A DNA stretch of 31,929 bases from an uncultured Collinsella sp. (GCA_934646965.1 CAKUEZ010000015.1:1-31929), one strand, 5' to 3'; counted from the stretch's first letter, positions 7,725 through 16,325 are shown. Notes: generated by a model from the sequence alone, not told the origin. A program made the numbers and translations.

Positions 7725-7791
7725 GCCGTTCACCCCCTATAAAAAACCGTTCGGGGGCAAGGTGGAAGAATGAGCTGATTTTGGATATAAA
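7725..7791 (+). promoter_or_regulatory. arcA copy 2 promoter with paired CCGTTC upstream boxes
   Basis: TATAAA (7786-7791) and TGGAAG (7763-7768) are 17 bp apart. CCGTTC occurs at 7726-7731 and 7747-7752, again exactly 21 bp apart, with the second extended to ACCGTTCGGGGGC. The distance from the second box to the -35 is 10 bp here and in copy 1. The DNA between these elements is largely different in the two copies. Confidence 0.65.
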
Positions 7792-7816
7792 TATGTCGTC
7801 AGCAATAACGCCTCAC

Positions 7817-7872
7817 ACGGAGGGGCGCTAACGAATCGGCCCCGACAAGGGCCCGAAAGAAAGGTAGGAGGC
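7817..7872 (+). promoter_or_regulatory. arcA copy 2 leader: conserved block, hairpin and RBS
   Basis: ACGGAGGGGCGCT (7817-7829) is shared with copy 1. CGGCCC and GGGCCCG around a CGACAA loop form the counterpart of the copy 1 hairpin, with longer arms. The same GGTAGGAGG ribosome binding site follows. Confidence 0.45.
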
Positions 7873-9116
7873 CATGACGAAAGGTCTGCACGTGCCTTCC
7901 GAGATCGGCAAGCTCAGGAAGGTCTGCCTGCACCGTCCCGGCGACGAGCTCCTCAACCTGCCGCCCGACGAGCTCGAGCGACTCCTGTTCGACGACGTCC
8001 CGTTCCTGGAGGTCGCACAGCAGGAGCACGACACCTTCGCCCAGATCCTGAGGGACCAGGGCGTCGAGGTCCTCTATCTGGAGAACCTCGTCGCGGAGGT
8101 GTTCGACCAGGTCCCCGGCGCCCGCGCCGAGTTCACCGACCAGTACGTCGCCGAGGCCGGCATCCGCGGCCAGCACATGCCGCAGATCGTCCGCGAGAAG
8201 CTGGACTCCATCGAGGACAACCTCGAGTTCGTCAAGAAGACCATGGCCGGCATGACCAAGTCCGAGATCGAGATGCCCCTCACGGCCTCCACGACCCTCG
8301 ACTCCCTGGTCAACTCCGAGTCCGAGTCCGACCTGATCATCGACCCGATGCCCAACCTCTACTTCACCCGCGACCCGTTCGCGGTCGTCGGCGAGGGCGT
8401 CAACCTCAACCGCATGTACTCGGTCACCCGCAACCGCGAGACCCTGTACGGCAAGTACATCTTCAAGTACCACCCCGACTACAAGGACGTCTCGCTGTAC
8501 TTCCGCCGCGACTGCCAGTTCCACACCGAGGGCGGCGACGTGCTGAACATCAACGAGAAGACCCTCGCCGTCGGCATCTCCCAGCGCACCCAGGCCGCCG
8601 CGATCGACGTCATGGCCCAGAACATCTTCTGGAACTCCGACTCCAAGGTCGAGCGCATCCTGGCCTTCGACATCCCGGTCTCCCGCGCCTTCATGCACCT
8701 CGACACGGTCTTCACCCAGATCGACGTCGATAAGTTCACGATCCACCCCGCCATCATGGGCACCCTGCGCGTCTACGAGCTGACCGCCGGCAAGAACCCG
8801 GGCGACGTGAACATCCGCCTGATCGAGGACACCCTCGAGCACGTCCTGGAGGACGCCACCGGCGTCGACCAGGTCAAGCTGATCCCCTGCGGCGGCGGCG
8901 ACCCGATCGCGGCCTCCCGCGAGCAGTGGAACGACGGCTCCAACACCCTGTGCGTCGAGCCCGGCAAGATCTGCGTCTACGCCCGCAACACCGTCACCAA
9001 CGACGTGCTGTACAAGGAGGGCCTGGACCTTCTCGTCGTGCCCTCCGCCGAGCTCTCCCGCGGCCGCGGCGGCCCGCGCTGCATGAGCATGCCCTTCTGG
9101 CGCGAGGACCTCTAAG
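7850..9116 (+). repeat. Long direct repeat carrying arcA, copy 2
   Basis: This is the second copy of the 1267-bp segment at 3278-4544, apparently without any mismatch. Left and right flanks differ completely from those of copy 1, apart from the short promoter elements listed separately. Confidence 0.9.
7874..9115 (+). CDS. arcA: Arginine deiminase, copy 2
   Basis: The 413-aa product is identical to that of copy 1 and keeps all catalytic residues (D167, E219, H275, D277, C403). It is followed by ornithine carbamoyltransferase and a second, unrelated transporter, so this copy leads the module that also carries the second pathway step. Having two identical genes under similar but separate promoters could raise enzyme dose or allow each module its own control. 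The extreme C/G-ending codon use is the same as in copy 1. Confidence 0.97.
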   Translation: MTKGLHVPSEIGKLRKVCLHRPGDELLNLPPDELERLLFDDVPFLEVAQQEHDTFAQILRDQGVEVLYLENLVAEVFDQVPGARAEFTDQYVAEAGIRGQHMPQIVREKLDSIEDNLEFVKKTMAGMTKSEIEMPLTASTTLDSLVNSESESDLIIDPMPNLYFTRDPFAVVGEGVNLNRMYSVTRNRETLYGKYIFKYHPDYKDVSLYFRRDCQFHTEGGDVLNINEKTLAVGISQRTQAAAIDVMAQNIFWNSDSKVERILAFDIPVSRAFMHLDTVFTQIDVDKFTIHPAIMGTLRVYELTAGKNPGDVNIRLIEDTLEHVLEDATGVDQVKLIPCGGGDPIAASREQWNDGSNTLCVEPGKICVYARNTVTNDVLYKEGLDLLVVPSAELSRGRGGPRCMSMPFWREDL

Positions 9117-9127
9117 TCTTTCCGTTT

Positions 9128-9175
9128 CCGGTGCGGTCCCCCTACAACCGCACCGGTTTCGCCCGTCAAACGGGC
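9128..9175 (+). terminator. Tandem hairpins between arcA copy 2 and arcB, possible partial terminator or processing site
   Basis: A 10-bp perfect stem (9128-9137 with 9147-9156) is followed closely by a 6-bp stem GCCCGT/ACGGGC (9161-9166 with 9170-9175). A weak CTTTTACTTT tract comes a few bases after the second. No promoter is obvious before arcB, so these may cause partial termination, or processing that sets different levels of arcA and arcB. Confidence 0.5.
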
Positions 9176-9221
9176 AGCGCTTTTACTTTAAGTAATTCAT
9201 TTCTTCGAAAGGAAACGAACT

Positions 9222-10217
9222 ATGGGTGTTAACCTCTCCGGCCGTAGCTTCCTCAAGCTCCTCGACCTCACCACCGAGGAGATCGAGTACCTGCTCAAGC
9301 TCTCCAAGAACTTTAAGGACATGAAGCGCGCTGGCGTTCCGCACCGCTATCTCGAGGGCAAGAACATCGTCCTGCTCTTCCAGAAGACTTCCACCCGTAC
9401 CCGCTGCGCCTTCGAGGTCGGCGGCATGGATCTGGGCATGGGCGTCACCTACCTCGATCCCGGTTCGTCGCAGATGGGCAAGAAGGAGTCCATCGAGGAC
9501 ACCGCTCGCGTTCTCGGCCGCATGTATGACGGCATCGAGTTCCGCGGCTTTGCCCAGGACGACGTCGAGGAGCTCGCTGCTAAGTCCGGCGTGCCCGTGT
9601 GGAATGGCCTGACCACTGAGTGGCACCCCACCCAGATGCTCGCCGACATCCTGACCGTCCAGGAGAACTTCAACTACGACATCAAGGGCAAGACCCTCGT
9701 CTTCATGGGCGACTGCAAGAACAACGTCGCTCGCTCCCTCATGGTCGTCTGCTCCAAGCTCGGCATGAACTTCGTGGCCTGCGGTCCCGAGGAGTGCATG
9801 CCCGCTGACGACGTCATCGAGGCTTGCAAGCCCATCGCCGAGGCCAACGGCTGCACCATCAAGTTGACCACCGACGTCAAGGACGGCGTCACCGGTGCCG
9901 ATGTTCTCTACACCGACGTGTGGGTCTCCATGGGCGAGCCCGACGAGGTCTGGGCCGAGCGCATCGCTCAGCTCACCCCGTATCGTGTCACCTCCGAGGT
10001 CATGGCTATGGCCAACCCGGGTGCCATCTTCCTGCACTGCCTGCCCAGCTTCCACGACACCAACACCACCATTGGCGCCGAGAAGTGCGAGCAGTTCGGC
10101 ATCACCGAGCAGGAGGTCACCGACGAGGTCTTCGAGAGCCCCGCTTCCAAGGTCTTCGACGAGGCCGAGAACCGCATGCACACCATCAAGGCTGTCATGT
10201 ACGCTACGCTCAAGTAA
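9222..10217 (+). CDS. arcB: Ornithine carbamoyltransferase (catabolic type)
   Basis: The enzyme interconverts citrulline plus phosphate with ornithine plus carbamoyl phosphate; here the expected direction is breakdown of citrulline. The 331-aa product has the carbamoyl phosphate loop STRTR (57-61), HPTQ (135-138), the ornithine-loop region DVWVSMGE (232-239) and HCLP (272-275). AAAGGAAA provides the ribosome binding site. Its place after arcA and the SQMGKKESIEDTARVLGRM stretch, typical of ADI-cluster enzymes, favour the catabolic name arcB. The anabolic name argF cannot be excluded from sequence alone. No carbamate kinase gene follows, so the carbamoyl phosphate must be used by a product encoded elsewhere. 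Confidence 0.93.
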   Translation: MGVNLSGRSFLKLLDLTTEEIEYLLKLSKNFKDMKRAGVPHRYLEGKNIVLLFQKTSTRTRCAFEVGGMDLGMGVTYLDPGSSQMGKKESIEDTARVLGRMYDGIEFRGFAQDDVEELAAKSGVPVWNGLTTEWHPTQMLADILTVQENFNYDIKGKTLVFMGDCKNNVARSLMVVCSKLGMNFVACGPEECMPADDVIEACKPIAEANGCTIKLTTDVKDGVTGADVLYTDVWVSMGEPDEVWAERIAQLTPYRVTSEVMAMANPGAIFLHCLPSFHDTNTTIGAEKCEQFGITEQEVTDEVFESPASKVFDEAENRMHTIKAVMYATLK

Positions 10218-10232
10218 GAGCATCTAGCATCT

Positions 10233-10270
10233 CGCTCGGGGTGTATTGCTGCACACCCCGAGCGGTTTTG
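10233..10270 (+). terminator. Terminator after arcB
   Basis: A 12-bp perfect stem (10233-10244 with 10253-10264) and an 8-nt loop are followed by GTTTTGTCT. Confidence 0.85.
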
Positions 10271-10365
10271 TCTGGTAAATATCTCGCACCAAGCGGTATG
10301 CACGGCACGGAAGAGTCGCTTTGCGCGAGATCAGTTAAATGATTTATGAAGGGGGGATGAGAACC

Positions 10366-11844
10366 ATGACTGAGACCGCTAAGAAAAAGCGCGGTATGCC
10401 TTCATCGTTCACCATTCTTCTTGCTCTGCTGGCAATTGTCGCAGTGATTACCGTTATCGTCTCCGGCACGTCCGGCGGCGAGGTTACTGCAGCCCGCCTG
10501 AGTGATTTCTGCACCGCCCCGGTTAAGGGCTTTGCTGACGCTCTGCCCGTCTGCCTCTTCGTTATGATCCTGGGCGGCTTCCTCGGCATGATGACCGAGA
10601 CCGGCGCCCTGGACAACGGCATCGCCGTTCTGGTGCAGAAGCTTAAGGGCAACGAGATTATGCTCATTCCTGTTCTTATGCTCATCTTCTCCCTCGGTGG
10701 TACCACCTATGGTATGTGCGAGGAGACCGTTCCCTTCTATGCCCTGCTCGCCGCTACCATGATGGCCGCTGGCTTCGACCCCATGGTCGGCGCCGCTACC
10801 GTCCTGCTCGGCGCTGGCTGCGGCTGCCTGGGCTCCACGGTTAACCCGTTCGCCGTCGGCGCTGCCGTCGACGCTCTGACCGGCGTTGACATCGCTGTGA
10901 ACCAGTCCATCATCATCGGCCTCGGCGCCGTCCTGTGGATTGTCACCACCGCTATGTCGATCGTCTTCGTGATGAGCTATGCCAAGAAGGTCAAGGCTGA
11001 CAAGGGTTCCACCATCCTGTCGATGCAGGAGCTCAAGGACGCCGAAGAGGCTCACGGCAAGGCTGCTTCCGAGGTTAACAAGGAGGTCAAGCTCACCGGT
11101 CGTCAGAAGGGTGTTCTGATTGCCTTCGCCTTCACCTTCGTCGTCATGATCGTCGGCTTCATTCCGCTGGCCGACCTCAACGAGGGCGTCGCCAACTTCT
11201 TCGACGCTGGCGCTGTCTACGACGCCGACGGTAACGCCGTCGTCCAGGGCTGGTCTGCCCTGATCACCGGCCTGCCCATTGGCCAGTGGTACTTCGACGA
11301 GGCTTCCACCTGGTTCTTCCTCATGGCTATCCTGATCGGTATCATCGGTGGCCTGTCCGAGAAGCAGATCGTTAACACCTTCATCACCGGCGCTGCCGAC
11401 ATGATGTCCGTTGTTCTCGTTATCGCCCTCGCCCGTGGTATCTCCGTCCTCATGGCTAACACCGGTCTCGACGTCTACGTCCTCGACGCTGCCGCCAACG
11501 CTCTGGCTGGCCTGTCCGGCGTGATCTTCGCTCCCATGAGCTTCCTGGTCTACTTCGGCCTGTCCTTCCTGATCCCCTCGACCTCCGGTATGGCTACCGT
11601 CTCCATGCCCATCATGGGACCGCTGGCTGTTAAGCTCGGCTTCTCGCCCGAGGTCATGGTCATGATCTTCTCCGCCGCCATCGGTGTCGTGAACCTGTTC
11701 ACCCCGACCTCCGGCGCCATCATGGGTGGCCTCGCCCTGGCCAAGATCGAGTGGACGACCTGGCTCAAGTTTGCTCTTAAGCTCATCGTCGCGCTCTCCG
11801 TCGTCTGCGCCGTTATCCTGACCATCGCCTGCGTGATGATCTAA
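10366..11844 (+). CDS. YfcC-family transporter, probable basic amino acid exchanger of the ADI locus
   Basis: This polytopic membrane protein (492 aa, about 12 hydrophobic segments) belongs to the YfcC/C4-dicarboxylate anaerobic carrier-like family. Characteristic features are the GGTTYGMCEETVPFYALL segment in the first half and GCLGSTVNPFAVG shortly after. The second half repeats the topology, with IPSTSGMATVSMPIMGPLA and FTPTSGAIMGGLA as likely re-entrant loops. In streptococci, arc-cluster transporters of this family exchange arginine and ornithine, so that role is likely here, but the substrate is an inference. I choose ATG 10366, nine bases after a GAAGGGGGG site; in-frame ATGs at 10339 and 10357 are less well spaced. 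It has no sequence relation to the APC-type antiporter at 4682. Confidence 0.82.
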   Translation: MTETAKKKRGMPSSFTILLALLAIVAVITVIVSGTSGGEVTAARLSDFCTAPVKGFADALPVCLFVMILGGFLGMMTETGALDNGIAVLVQKLKGNEIMLIPVLMLIFSLGGTTYGMCEETVPFYALLAATMMAAGFDPMVGAATVLLGAGCGCLGSTVNPFAVGAAVDALTGVDIAVNQSIIIGLGAVLWIVTTAMSIVFVMSYAKKVKADKGSTILSMQELKDAEEAHGKAASEVNKEVKLTGRQKGVLIAFAFTFVVMIVGFIPLADLNEGVANFFDAGAVYDADGNAVVQGWSALITGLPIGQWYFDEASTWFFLMAILIGIIGGLSEKQIVNTFITGAADMMSVVLVIALARGISVLMANTGLDVYVLDAAANALAGLSGVIFAPMSFLVYFGLSFLIPSTSGMATVSMPIMGPLAVKLGFSPEVMVMIFSAAIGVVNLFTPTSGAIMGGLALAKIEWTTWLKFALKLIVALSVVCAVILTIACVMI

Positions 11845-11930
11845 GTACCCAACGGGTACCCCACGGAAACCTTGACGATCCTGTAAGGGATCACCTGGTC
11901 ATCGTCTGTCCGGTGGGGTCAACCCACCGG
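11845..11930 (+). other. Densely structured 3' region after the YfcC-type transporter gene
   Basis: Starting right at the stop codon there are nested and alternative stems. GTACCC/GGGTAC (11845-11850 with 11854-11859), ACCCCAC/GTGGGGT (11858-11864 with 11913-11919), GACGAT/ATCGTC (11874-11879 with 11901-11906) and CCGGTGGG/CCCACCGG (11910-11917 with 11923-11930) are all perfect. The second and fourth cannot form together. I do not recognise a known RNA family here. Confidence 0.5.
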
Positions 11931-11946
11931 TAGACTCCTACCTTTA

Positions 11947-11986
11947 GCCCCCTCCCGTTCCGTGCGCGGGAGGGGGCGCCTTTTTG
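11947..11986 (+). terminator. Terminator of the arcA2-arcB-transporter module
   Basis: An 11-bp perfect stem (11947-11957 with 11967-11977) with a 9-nt loop is followed by GCCTTTTTG. Confidence 0.85.
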
Positions 11987-12013
11987 TTCCGCGGTTTTAC
12001 CAAACCGCGGAAC
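11986..12013. repeat. Perfect 12-bp inverted repeat
   Basis: GTTCCGCGGTTT (11986-11997) and AAACCGCGGAAC (12002-12013) are separated by only four bases. The hairpin would be very stable but has no T tract after it on the plus strand. It follows the terminator directly and may belong to the repeat cluster in this spacer. Confidence 0.7.
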
Positions 12014-12055
12014 TGCTCGACGCTGCGCACCGCCCAGAACGACAATTTGTCATTC

Positions 12056-12096
12056 AAAAGGCAAGGCATGACCAAAAGGTCTATGCCTTGCCTTTT
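12056..12096. terminator. Strong, possibly bidirectional terminator hairpin
   Basis: AAAAGGCAAGGCAT-GACC (12056-12073) pairs with GGTC-T-ATGCCTTGCCTTTT (12078-12095), with one bulged base and a four-A loop. A T run on the plus strand, and A-rich DNA at the left giving T on the minus strand, allow it to work both ways. No gene lies between this and the terminator at 11947. Confidence 0.75.
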
Positions 12097-12126
12097 TCAT
12101 GTCAACTTGTTCGTTCTGGACGTCGC

Positions 12127-12252
12127 TCGCTGACGTTGGCTCTTCCTGCGGCGTTTCCATTGTTGGTGCAAGGGGGCGCCTTGCTTGCTCTGGCGGGCTT
12201 TCGCTGACTTATGCTCAACCTGCGACGTTTTCATTGTTGGCGCAAAGGGGGC
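12127..12252. repeat. Imperfect tandem repeat of about 51 bp, two copies
   Basis: Units at 12127-12177 and 12201-12252 share TCGCTGAC, CTGCGRCGTTT, CATTGTTGG and GCAARGGGGGC in the same order. The 3' end of each unit (TTGGYGCAARGGGG) recurs at 12271 as the left arm of the next inverted repeat. Confidence 0.65.
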
Positions 12253-12270
12253 AGGTTTGTCTGCATCATG

Positions 12271-12303
12271 TTGGTGCAAAGTAACCTGACCCCTTTGCAC
12301 CAA
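12271..12303. repeat. REP-like inverted repeat
   Basis: TTGGTGCAAAG (12271-12281) and CTTTGCACCAA (12293-12303) form a perfect 11-bp inverted repeat around TAACCTGACCC. Such elements resemble REP sequences mobilised by REP-associated tyrosine transposases. No such transposase is encoded in the window, so the relation is inferred. Confidence 0.6.
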
Positions 12304-12381
12304 TTCGTCTTTCTCTGTCTCTGGCGGAGCGTTGGGGGCAGCTAAAAAAGCCCCGTCCCAAATTAGCTACCCCGGCCCCGG

Positions 12382-12410
12382 CGGTTGATGGGGGCTGGCT
12401 CCGTTATAAT
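12382..12410 (+). promoter_or_regulatory. Promoter of the DUF1846 gene
   Basis: A perfect -10, TATAAT (12405-12410), lies 41 bases before the ATG. The best-spaced -35 (CGGTTG, 17 bp upstream) is weak; TTGATG at 12385 is closer to consensus but only 14 bp away. Confidence 0.55.
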
Positions 12411-12451
12411 CGCGTAGGAACTTTATTTACGAAACGGGACGGGAGCCATAC

Positions 12452-13933
12452 ATGCGACAGGGTTTCGACAACGCGAAGTATATCGAGCTGCAAGCCGCTC
12501 ATATTAAGGAGCGCATCTCGCAGTTTGGCGGCAAGCTGTATTTGGAGTTTGGCGGCAAGCTGTTTGACGACTATCACGCGAGCCGCGTGCTGCCCGGGTT
12601 TGAGCCGGACAGCAAGTTCCGCATGCTCAAGAGCATTGCCGATGACGTCGAGGTCATCATCGCGATCAACGCGAACCATATCGAGAAGAACAAGGCTCGC
12701 GGCGACCTGGGTATTACCTATGACGAGGACGTGCTGCGCTTGGTCGACCTGTTCCGCGGTAACGGTTTTGCCGTCGCGGCCGTGGTCATCACCCAGTACG
12801 CCGGTCAGCCCGCTGCCGACGTGTTCCGCAACCGCCTGAACACGCTCGGTATTCCCGCCAAGCTGCACTATCCCATCGAGGGCTATCCGCACGACGTCGA
12901 CCTGATCGTGTCCGACGACGGATATGGCAAGAACGAGTTTGTCGAGACCACCCGTCCGCTCGTCGTGGTCACCGCGCCGGGCCCCGGCTCGGGCAAGCTC
13001 GCCACCTGCCTGTCGCAGCTCTATCACGAGCACAAGCACGGCACCGCCGCCGGCTACGCCAAGTTCGAGACCTTCCCGGTCTGGAACCTTCCCCTCACGC
13101 ATCCGGTCAACATCGCCTACGAGGCCGCCACGGCCGACCTCGATGACGCCAACATCATCGACTCCTTTCACTTGGAGGCCTACAACAAGACCACGGTCAA
13201 CTACAACCGCGACGTCGAGGCCTTCCCGGTCGTACGTGCCCTGATGGAGAAGATCCTAGGCGAGAGCCCCTACCAGAGCCCCACGGACATGGGCGTCAAT
13301 ATGGTCGGCTTTGCCATCACCGATGACGATGCCTGCCGCGATGCCTCCAAGATGGAGATTGTCCGTCGCTACTTTGCCGCGGTCGAGGCCGTGCGCCGCA
13401 CCGGTGTGGGCGACGAGCAGGTCGACCGCCTCAAGATCATTATGAAAAAGGCCGGCATCGACAAGAATTACTCGCCGGCACGTTCGGCTGCCCTTACCAG
13501 GGAGCAGCTGACGGGAGGCCCCGTGGGCGCCATGGTCATGCCGGACGGCTCCGTGGTGACCGGTAAGACCTCCACGCGCCTGGGAGCCGCGAGCTCGCTC
13601 ATCATGAATGCGCTTAAGCACGTCTCGGGTGTCGACCTTGAGCTCGAGGTCATCAGTGATGAGGCGATCGAACCCATCAGCAAGCTCAAGACGCATTTCC
13701 TGGGCAGCAAGAACCCGCGCCTGCACACCGACGAGACGCTTATGGCACTCTCGATTACCTCGGCCACAAGTGAGACGGCGGCCCGCGTCCTTTCGGGTCT
13801 GGAGCAGCTGCGCGGCTGTGATGCCTTCTTTAGCGTGATCATTTCGCCGACGGACGAGACGGTGCTGCGCAAGCTGGGTATCAACGTGTGCTGCGAGCCC
13901 AAGTTCGAGCGCCGTGGGTTCTTCCACCGCTAA
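12452..13933 (+). CDS. DUF1846 family protein
   Basis: The 493-aa protein matches the DUF1846 (UPF0371) family in length and character, starting RQGFDNAKYIELQAAHIKER. It is soluble with no signal peptide or membrane segment. A glycine-rich turn, APGPGSGK (175-182), resembles a nucleotide-binding loop but is not a canonical Walker A. The C-terminal third includes LGAASSLIMNALKHVSG and a final FERRGFF. The family's reaction is not established, so I assign none. GGGAG ahead of the ATG at 12452 and the promoter just upstream make it a single-gene transcript, closed by the terminator at 13952. Confidence 0.85.
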   Translation: MRQGFDNAKYIELQAAHIKERISQFGGKLYLEFGGKLFDDYHASRVLPGFEPDSKFRMLKSIADDVEVIIAINANHIEKNKARGDLGITYDEDVLRLVDLFRGNGFAVAAVVITQYAGQPAADVFRNRLNTLGIPAKLHYPIEGYPHDVDLIVSDDGYGKNEFVETTRPLVVVTAPGPGSGKLATCLSQLYHEHKHGTAAGYAKFETFPVWNLPLTHPVNIAYEAATADLDDANIIDSFHLEAYNKTTVNYNRDVEAFPVVRALMEKILGESPYQSPTDMGVNMVGFAITDDDACRDASKMEIVRRYFAAVEAVRRTGVGDEQVDRLKIIMKKAGIDKNYSPARSAALTREQLTGGPVGAMVMPDGSVVTGKTSTRLGAASSLIMNALKHVSGVDLELEVISDEAIEPISKLKTHFLGSKNPRLHTDETLMALSITSATSETAARVLSGLEQLRGCDAFFSVIISPTDETVLRKLGINVCCEPKFERRGFFHR

Positions 13934-13951
13934 TCGGTATCAATTGGTCTG

Positions 13952-13992
13952 AAAGGGGCGCATCGGGTATACATCCGATGCGCCCCTTTTAT
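13952..13992 (+). terminator. Terminator after the DUF1846 gene
   Basis: A 15-bp perfect stem (13952-13966 with 13975-13989) with an 8-nt loop GTATACAT ends in a T run. Confidence 0.9.
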
Positions 13993-14144
13993 CAACAAAG
14001 CCACCGTTTAACCTAAAAATGGGCCGTTTACCTGCCTATAAGCGATTTGAGCGGTATACAATAACGCTGATAAAACATCCTTTGCGGGATACGCCGGTCG
14101 TGCACGGCGCAATAGATGCTCGTGCTCGGTTTGAGGAGGCTGCC

Positions 14145-14483
14145 ATGGCAGGCAAGGGTCGTGCGAGTGTCAACGATATGAAACGTGTCGAGGTACTGGT
14201 GCTGATGGAAATCGCGCAGCAGTCCAAAGACAATGGCGGGCTCTACGGTTTCTCGCGCAAAACGCTTGCCGAGCGCGTGGGAGTGTCTCCGTATCGTGCC
14301 CGTGCGGCAATCGAGCGTCTGGAATCCGAAGACATCATCGAGGTCGTCTCGCGTTACAACGACGATGGCGGCCAGCTTGCAAATAGCATTTGCCTTACGG
14401 GGCGTGGCGAATGGTACCTTAAGGGCATTCACGCCGGCATGCTCGTTTCGGATATGCTGCAGGACGAAGTCGCCGATCGATAG
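14145..14483 (+). CDS. Small winged-helix DNA-binding protein
   Basis: The 112-aa product looks like a single winged-helix domain. A first helix (MKRVEVLVLMEIAQQ) is followed by the helix-turn-helix SRKTLAERVGVSPYRARAAI, an ERLESEDIIEVVSR strand-wing segment, and a short C-terminal helix. It could be a transcriptional regulator of MarR/GntR-like architecture without an effector domain, but I do not recognise the exact family. The start is ATG 14145, five bases after GAGGAGG; the frame is open for 42 further codons upstream but without a ribosome binding site there. It is a monocistronic unit between two terminators. It might act on pyrG downstream, but nothing in the sequence shows this. Confidence 0.72.
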   Translation: MAGKGRASVNDMKRVEVLVLMEIAQQSKDNGGLYGFSRKTLAERVGVSPYRARAAIERLESEDIIEVVSRYNDDGGQLANSICLTGRGEWYLKGIHAGMLVSDMLQDEVADR

Positions 14484-14507
14484 CAGCGTGCAAATCTATG
14501 TAACGTT

Positions 14508-14541
14508 ACGCCGCCCGGCCACACGGGCGGCGTTTTGTTTC
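14508..14541 (+). terminator. Terminator after the winged-helix gene
   Basis: CGCCGCCCG (14509-14517) and CGGGCGGCG (14524-14532) form a perfect stem followed by TTTTGTTT. Confidence 0.88.
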
Positions 14542-14655
14542 GAGATTGAGAAATGCAATTGCGCACAAGAAAAATTGCGAGCAGTGTGCGTTGCGAGTAT
14601 TACAATGAAGACCCGTAAGATGTGTATGGACAACTTCTACGGGAAGCGCAGGTAA

Positions 14656-16323
<1,668 letters not shown>

Positions 16324-16325
16324 GG

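Larger units (their letters stand above)
7302..7873 (+). other. Gene-free regulatory region between arcT and arcA copy 2
   Basis: The 572 bases contain the arcT terminator, an AT-rich stretch (about 7500-7720) with ARG-box-like sequences, then the paired CCGTTC boxes, promoter and leader of arcA copy 2. A 76-codon open frame beginning at 7291 reads through the terminator, has no ribosome binding site and is not a gene. Confidence 0.7.
11845..12451. other. Gene-free spacer rich in hairpins and repeats
   Basis: The 607 bases between the ADI locus and the DUF1846 gene contain no convincing ORF. They hold a structured 3' region, two or three terminator-like hairpins, two imperfect copies of a roughly 51-bp unit, a REP-like inverted repeat and finally the promoter of the next gene. 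Confidence 0.75.

Noticed and set aside
3278..9116. Composite transposon flanked by arcA copies
   Set aside because: The repeated segment is the arcA gene itself, with no terminal inverted repeats, target duplications or transposase between or beside the copies.
7799..9169. Very long minus-strand open frame (456 codons) antisense to arcA copy 2, and its 370-codon counterpart at 3158-4270
   Set aside because: The frame is open because arcA codons end almost always in C or G, leaving few stops on the opposite strand. The translation is a low-complexity Val/Asp/Gly/Leu/His string with no domain and no ribosome binding site.
11845..11986. Known riboswitch controlling the next gene
   Set aside because: Competing stems are present, but the next gene is about 470 bases away, has its own TATAAT promoter and is cut off by a second terminator. 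I could not match the sequence to a named riboswitch class.
12127..12303. CRISPR array
   Set aside because: There are only two imperfect units plus a related inverted repeat, no constant repeat-spacer pattern and no cas genes nearby.
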